This document shows, piece by piece, positions 62,664 through 64,000 of a DNA stretch of 64,000 bases; position 1 is the stretch's first letter; every line of letters starts with the position of its first letter. The stretch is from Bacteroides sp. 214. Its GTDB lineage: Bacteria > Bacteroidota > Bacteroidia > Bacteroidales > Bacteroidaceae. Position numbers and translations under genes: made by a program. The stretch lies in the NCBI RefSeq assembly GCF_010501015.1, contig NZ_QVML01000002.1:124001-188000 (forward strand), in the 5' to 3' direction. The notes below the pieces were generated by a model. It ran no database searches. It saw nothing but the letters and a program-made list of their open reading frames with translations, and had not been told where the DNA came from.

Positions 62664-62671
62664 TACCTTTG
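62664..62671 (+). promoter_or_regulatory. -7 box of the metallophosphoesterase gene
   Basis: TACCTTTG, 20 bases before the ATG at 62692. It lies inside the longer open reading frame and rules out an earlier start. Confidence 0.6.
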
Positions 62672-62691
62672 CCGTAATAAACAAAGAAATT

Positions 62692-63183
62692 ATGACAAAA
62701 ATAGGACTCTTGTCGGATACACATGCTTATTGGGATGAGAAATACCTGCACTATTTTGAAGGTTGTGACGAAATATGGCATGCCGGAGACATTGGTTCGA
62801 TGGAGGTAGTGGATAAACTGAATGCTTTTCGTCCGTTGCGCGCTGTGTACGGAAATATTGACGGACAAGACATTCGCAAACTCTTTCCGGAGCGGAACCG
62901 GTTTGTTATTGATAGCGCAGAGGTGCTGATTAAGCACATCGGTGGCTATCCCGGCAATTACGATTCTTCTATCGTGGGAAGTATTCTGGCTAAACCACCC
63001 AAACTATTTATTAGCGGACATTCGCATATCCTGAAAGTGAAATATGATAAAACACTCGATATGTTACATATCAATCCGGGTGCTGCCGGTCTTTCGGGAT
63101 TTCACAAGGTGCGCACGCTCGTGCGGTTTACAATAGATAATGGCTCGTTTAAGGATTTGGAAGTAGTAGAACTTGCCGGGTAG
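62692..63183 (+). CDS. Metallophosphoesterase (YfcE-like)
   Basis: A 163-residue calcineurin-fold phosphodiesterase. The metal motifs are GLLSDTHAYWDE (DxH), WHAGDIGS (GDxx), YGNIDGQDIRK (GNxD) and the late SGHSHILK (GHxH). YfcE-type enzymes act on small phosphodiesters; the substrate is unknown. It is divergent from ppk1. Confidence 0.93.
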   Translation: MTKIGLLSDTHAYWDEKYLHYFEGCDEIWHAGDIGSMEVVDKLNAFRPLRAVYGNIDGQDIRKLFPERNRFVIDSAEVLIKHIGGYPGNYDSSIVGSILAKPPKLFISGHSHILKVKYDKTLDMLHINPGAAGLSGFHKVRTLVRFTIDNGSFKDLEVVELAG

Positions 63184-63290
63184 AGGGGTGCTCTAACTTT
63201 TCATACAATTGTTTTGTAAGCTCAGAAAACTTCCCTTTCTTTGCGATATAGATGCGATTTTACGTTTAAACAAAATAACACCAAGATATA

Positions 63291-64000
63291 ATGAAAACTT
63301 ATTTAGTTACAGGGGCAGCCGGGTTTATCGGCGCTAATTATTTGAAATATTTGTTGTCTAAACACGATGATGTAAAAGTTGTTGTGCTCGATGCTTTGAC
63401 CTATGCCGGCAATTTAGGAACCATCATAAGTGATATTGACGATGAGCACTGCGTGTTTGTGAAAGGAGATATCTGTAGCCGCGAATTGGCCGATGATTTG
63501 TTTAGCAAATATAAATTTGATTACGTAGTAAACTTTGCCGCCGAGAGCCATGTAGACAGGAGTATTGAAAACCCACAGTTGTTTCTTATTACCAATATCT
63601 TGGGAACACAAAACCTACTCGATGCGGCTACCCGTGCCTGGGTGATGGGCAAAGATGCAAACGGTTATCCTACCTGGCGCAAAGGTGTACGCTTTCATCA
63701 GGTATCGACCGATGAGGTATATGGCTCGCTTGGAGCAGAAGGTTACTTTACCGAAACAACTCCAATAGATCCTCATAGCCCTTACAGTGCATCAAAAGCA
63801 AGTGCCGACTTCTTTGTGCAGGCGTATCACGACACGTTTAAAATGCCGGTTACCATAACCCGTTGCTCAAATAATTATGGTCCGTATCATTTCCCTGAAA
63901 AGCTGATTCCGCTTATTATTAAGAATATTCTAGAAGGTAAGAAGCTTCCCGTTTATGGAGATGGTATGAACGTGCGCGACTGGCTCTATGTAGAAGACCA
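63291..64000 (+). CDS. rfbB: dTDP-glucose 4,6-dehydratase (partial, 5' part)
   Basis: The first 236 codons of an extended SDR that makes dTDP-4-keto-6-deoxyglucose, the precursor of dTDP-rhamnose. Visible are the NAD motif TGAAGFIGANY, NFAAESHVDRSIENP, STDEVYGSLG (catalytic Thr, Asp, Glu), the active-site YSASKAS (YxxxK) and TRCSNNYGPYHFPEKLIP. The gene runs off the right end. Other rhamnose-pathway genes would be expected beyond it. Confidence 0.95.
   Translation, partial: MKTYLVTGAAGFIGANYLKYLLSKHDDVKVVVLDALTYAGNLGTIISDIDDEHCVFVKGDICSRELADDLFSKYKFDYVVNFAAESHVDRSIENPQLFLITNILGTQNLLDAATRAWVMGKDANGYPTWRKGVRFHQVSTDEVYGSLGAEGYFTETTPIDPHSPYSASKASADFFVQAYHDTFKMPVTITRCSNNYGPYHFPEKLIPLIIKNILEGKKLPVYGDGMNVRDWLYVED

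Overview
The window is a stretch of Bacteroidales chromosome, most likely from Bacteroides or a close relative. The evidence is a moderately AT-rich sequence, many Bacteroides-type promoters (-7 box TAnnTTTG), very few Shine-Dalgarno sequences, an RprX/RprY two-component pair, a Bacteroides-type GTPase-impaired EF-G paralogue, a cobalamin-dependent ribonucleotide reductase, DUF4827 and DUF2027-Smr proteins, a TonB-dependent receptor with an extended signal peptide, and the UxuA/SDR mannonate pair. Most of the window is ordinary core genome. Gene functions come from reading motifs and recalling families; nothing was searched or computed.

Layout. 1-1106: the 5' end of a periplasmic-sensor gene, then a long intergenic region holding copy 1 of a dispersed element. 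1107-10410: ECF sigma factor, a small protein, rpe-comEC, an NrnA-like DHH phosphoesterase, a DUF4827 lipoprotein, a glmM-type mutase, queA and an Smr protein. 10412-14740: a lipoprotein preceded by a 22-bp dyad array, an Fsr-like exporter, hemW and a periplasmic C26 amidotransferase. 14983-21776: EF-G2, rprXY, a previously unlisted 58-residue membrane protein, a MarR regulator and the rpsF-rpsR-rplI operon. 21861-31942: acyl-CoA ligase, mtaB, then a glycosyltransferase, methylglyoxal synthase, lipid A-type acyltransferase, Stealth and GT92 run, followed on the other strand by another glycosyltransferase, folB and an O-acyltransferase. 32063-42351: malQ, nrdJ, nitroreductase, dnaA, an MCE protein and an amidase. 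42567-42967: copy 2 of the dispersed element. 43004-51241: TonB receptor, BASS-type transporter, HD hydrolase, LptD, ung and asnA. 51505-53867: tRNA-Arg(CCG) followed by a small accessory patch (unknown protein, L,D-transpeptidase, internally deleted RhuM pseudogene). 53888-64000: uxuA with its SDR partner, ABC-F protein, single-domain response regulator, ppk1-pit, metallophosphoesterase and the 5' part of rfbB.

The most unusual signal is a roughly 380-400 bp intergenic element present twice in the same orientation, 42 kb apart. Each copy has a conserved left half with two stem-loops, the second followed by a T-run like an intrinsic terminator and carrying a base-pair-preserving change between copies. 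Next comes an array of four or five short palindromes (GTGGTTACCAC / GTGTTAAACAC type) spaced 21-22 bp apart, and then an identical AT-rich end. A different 22-bp dyad array lies over the promoter of the lipoprotein gene at 10412-11209, and a third, non-palindromic 22-bp tandem array follows a glycosyltransferase stop codon. The two palindromic arrays look like phased binding sites for dimeric proteins. Several genes also have a -7 box so close to the start codon that leaderless mRNAs are predicted.
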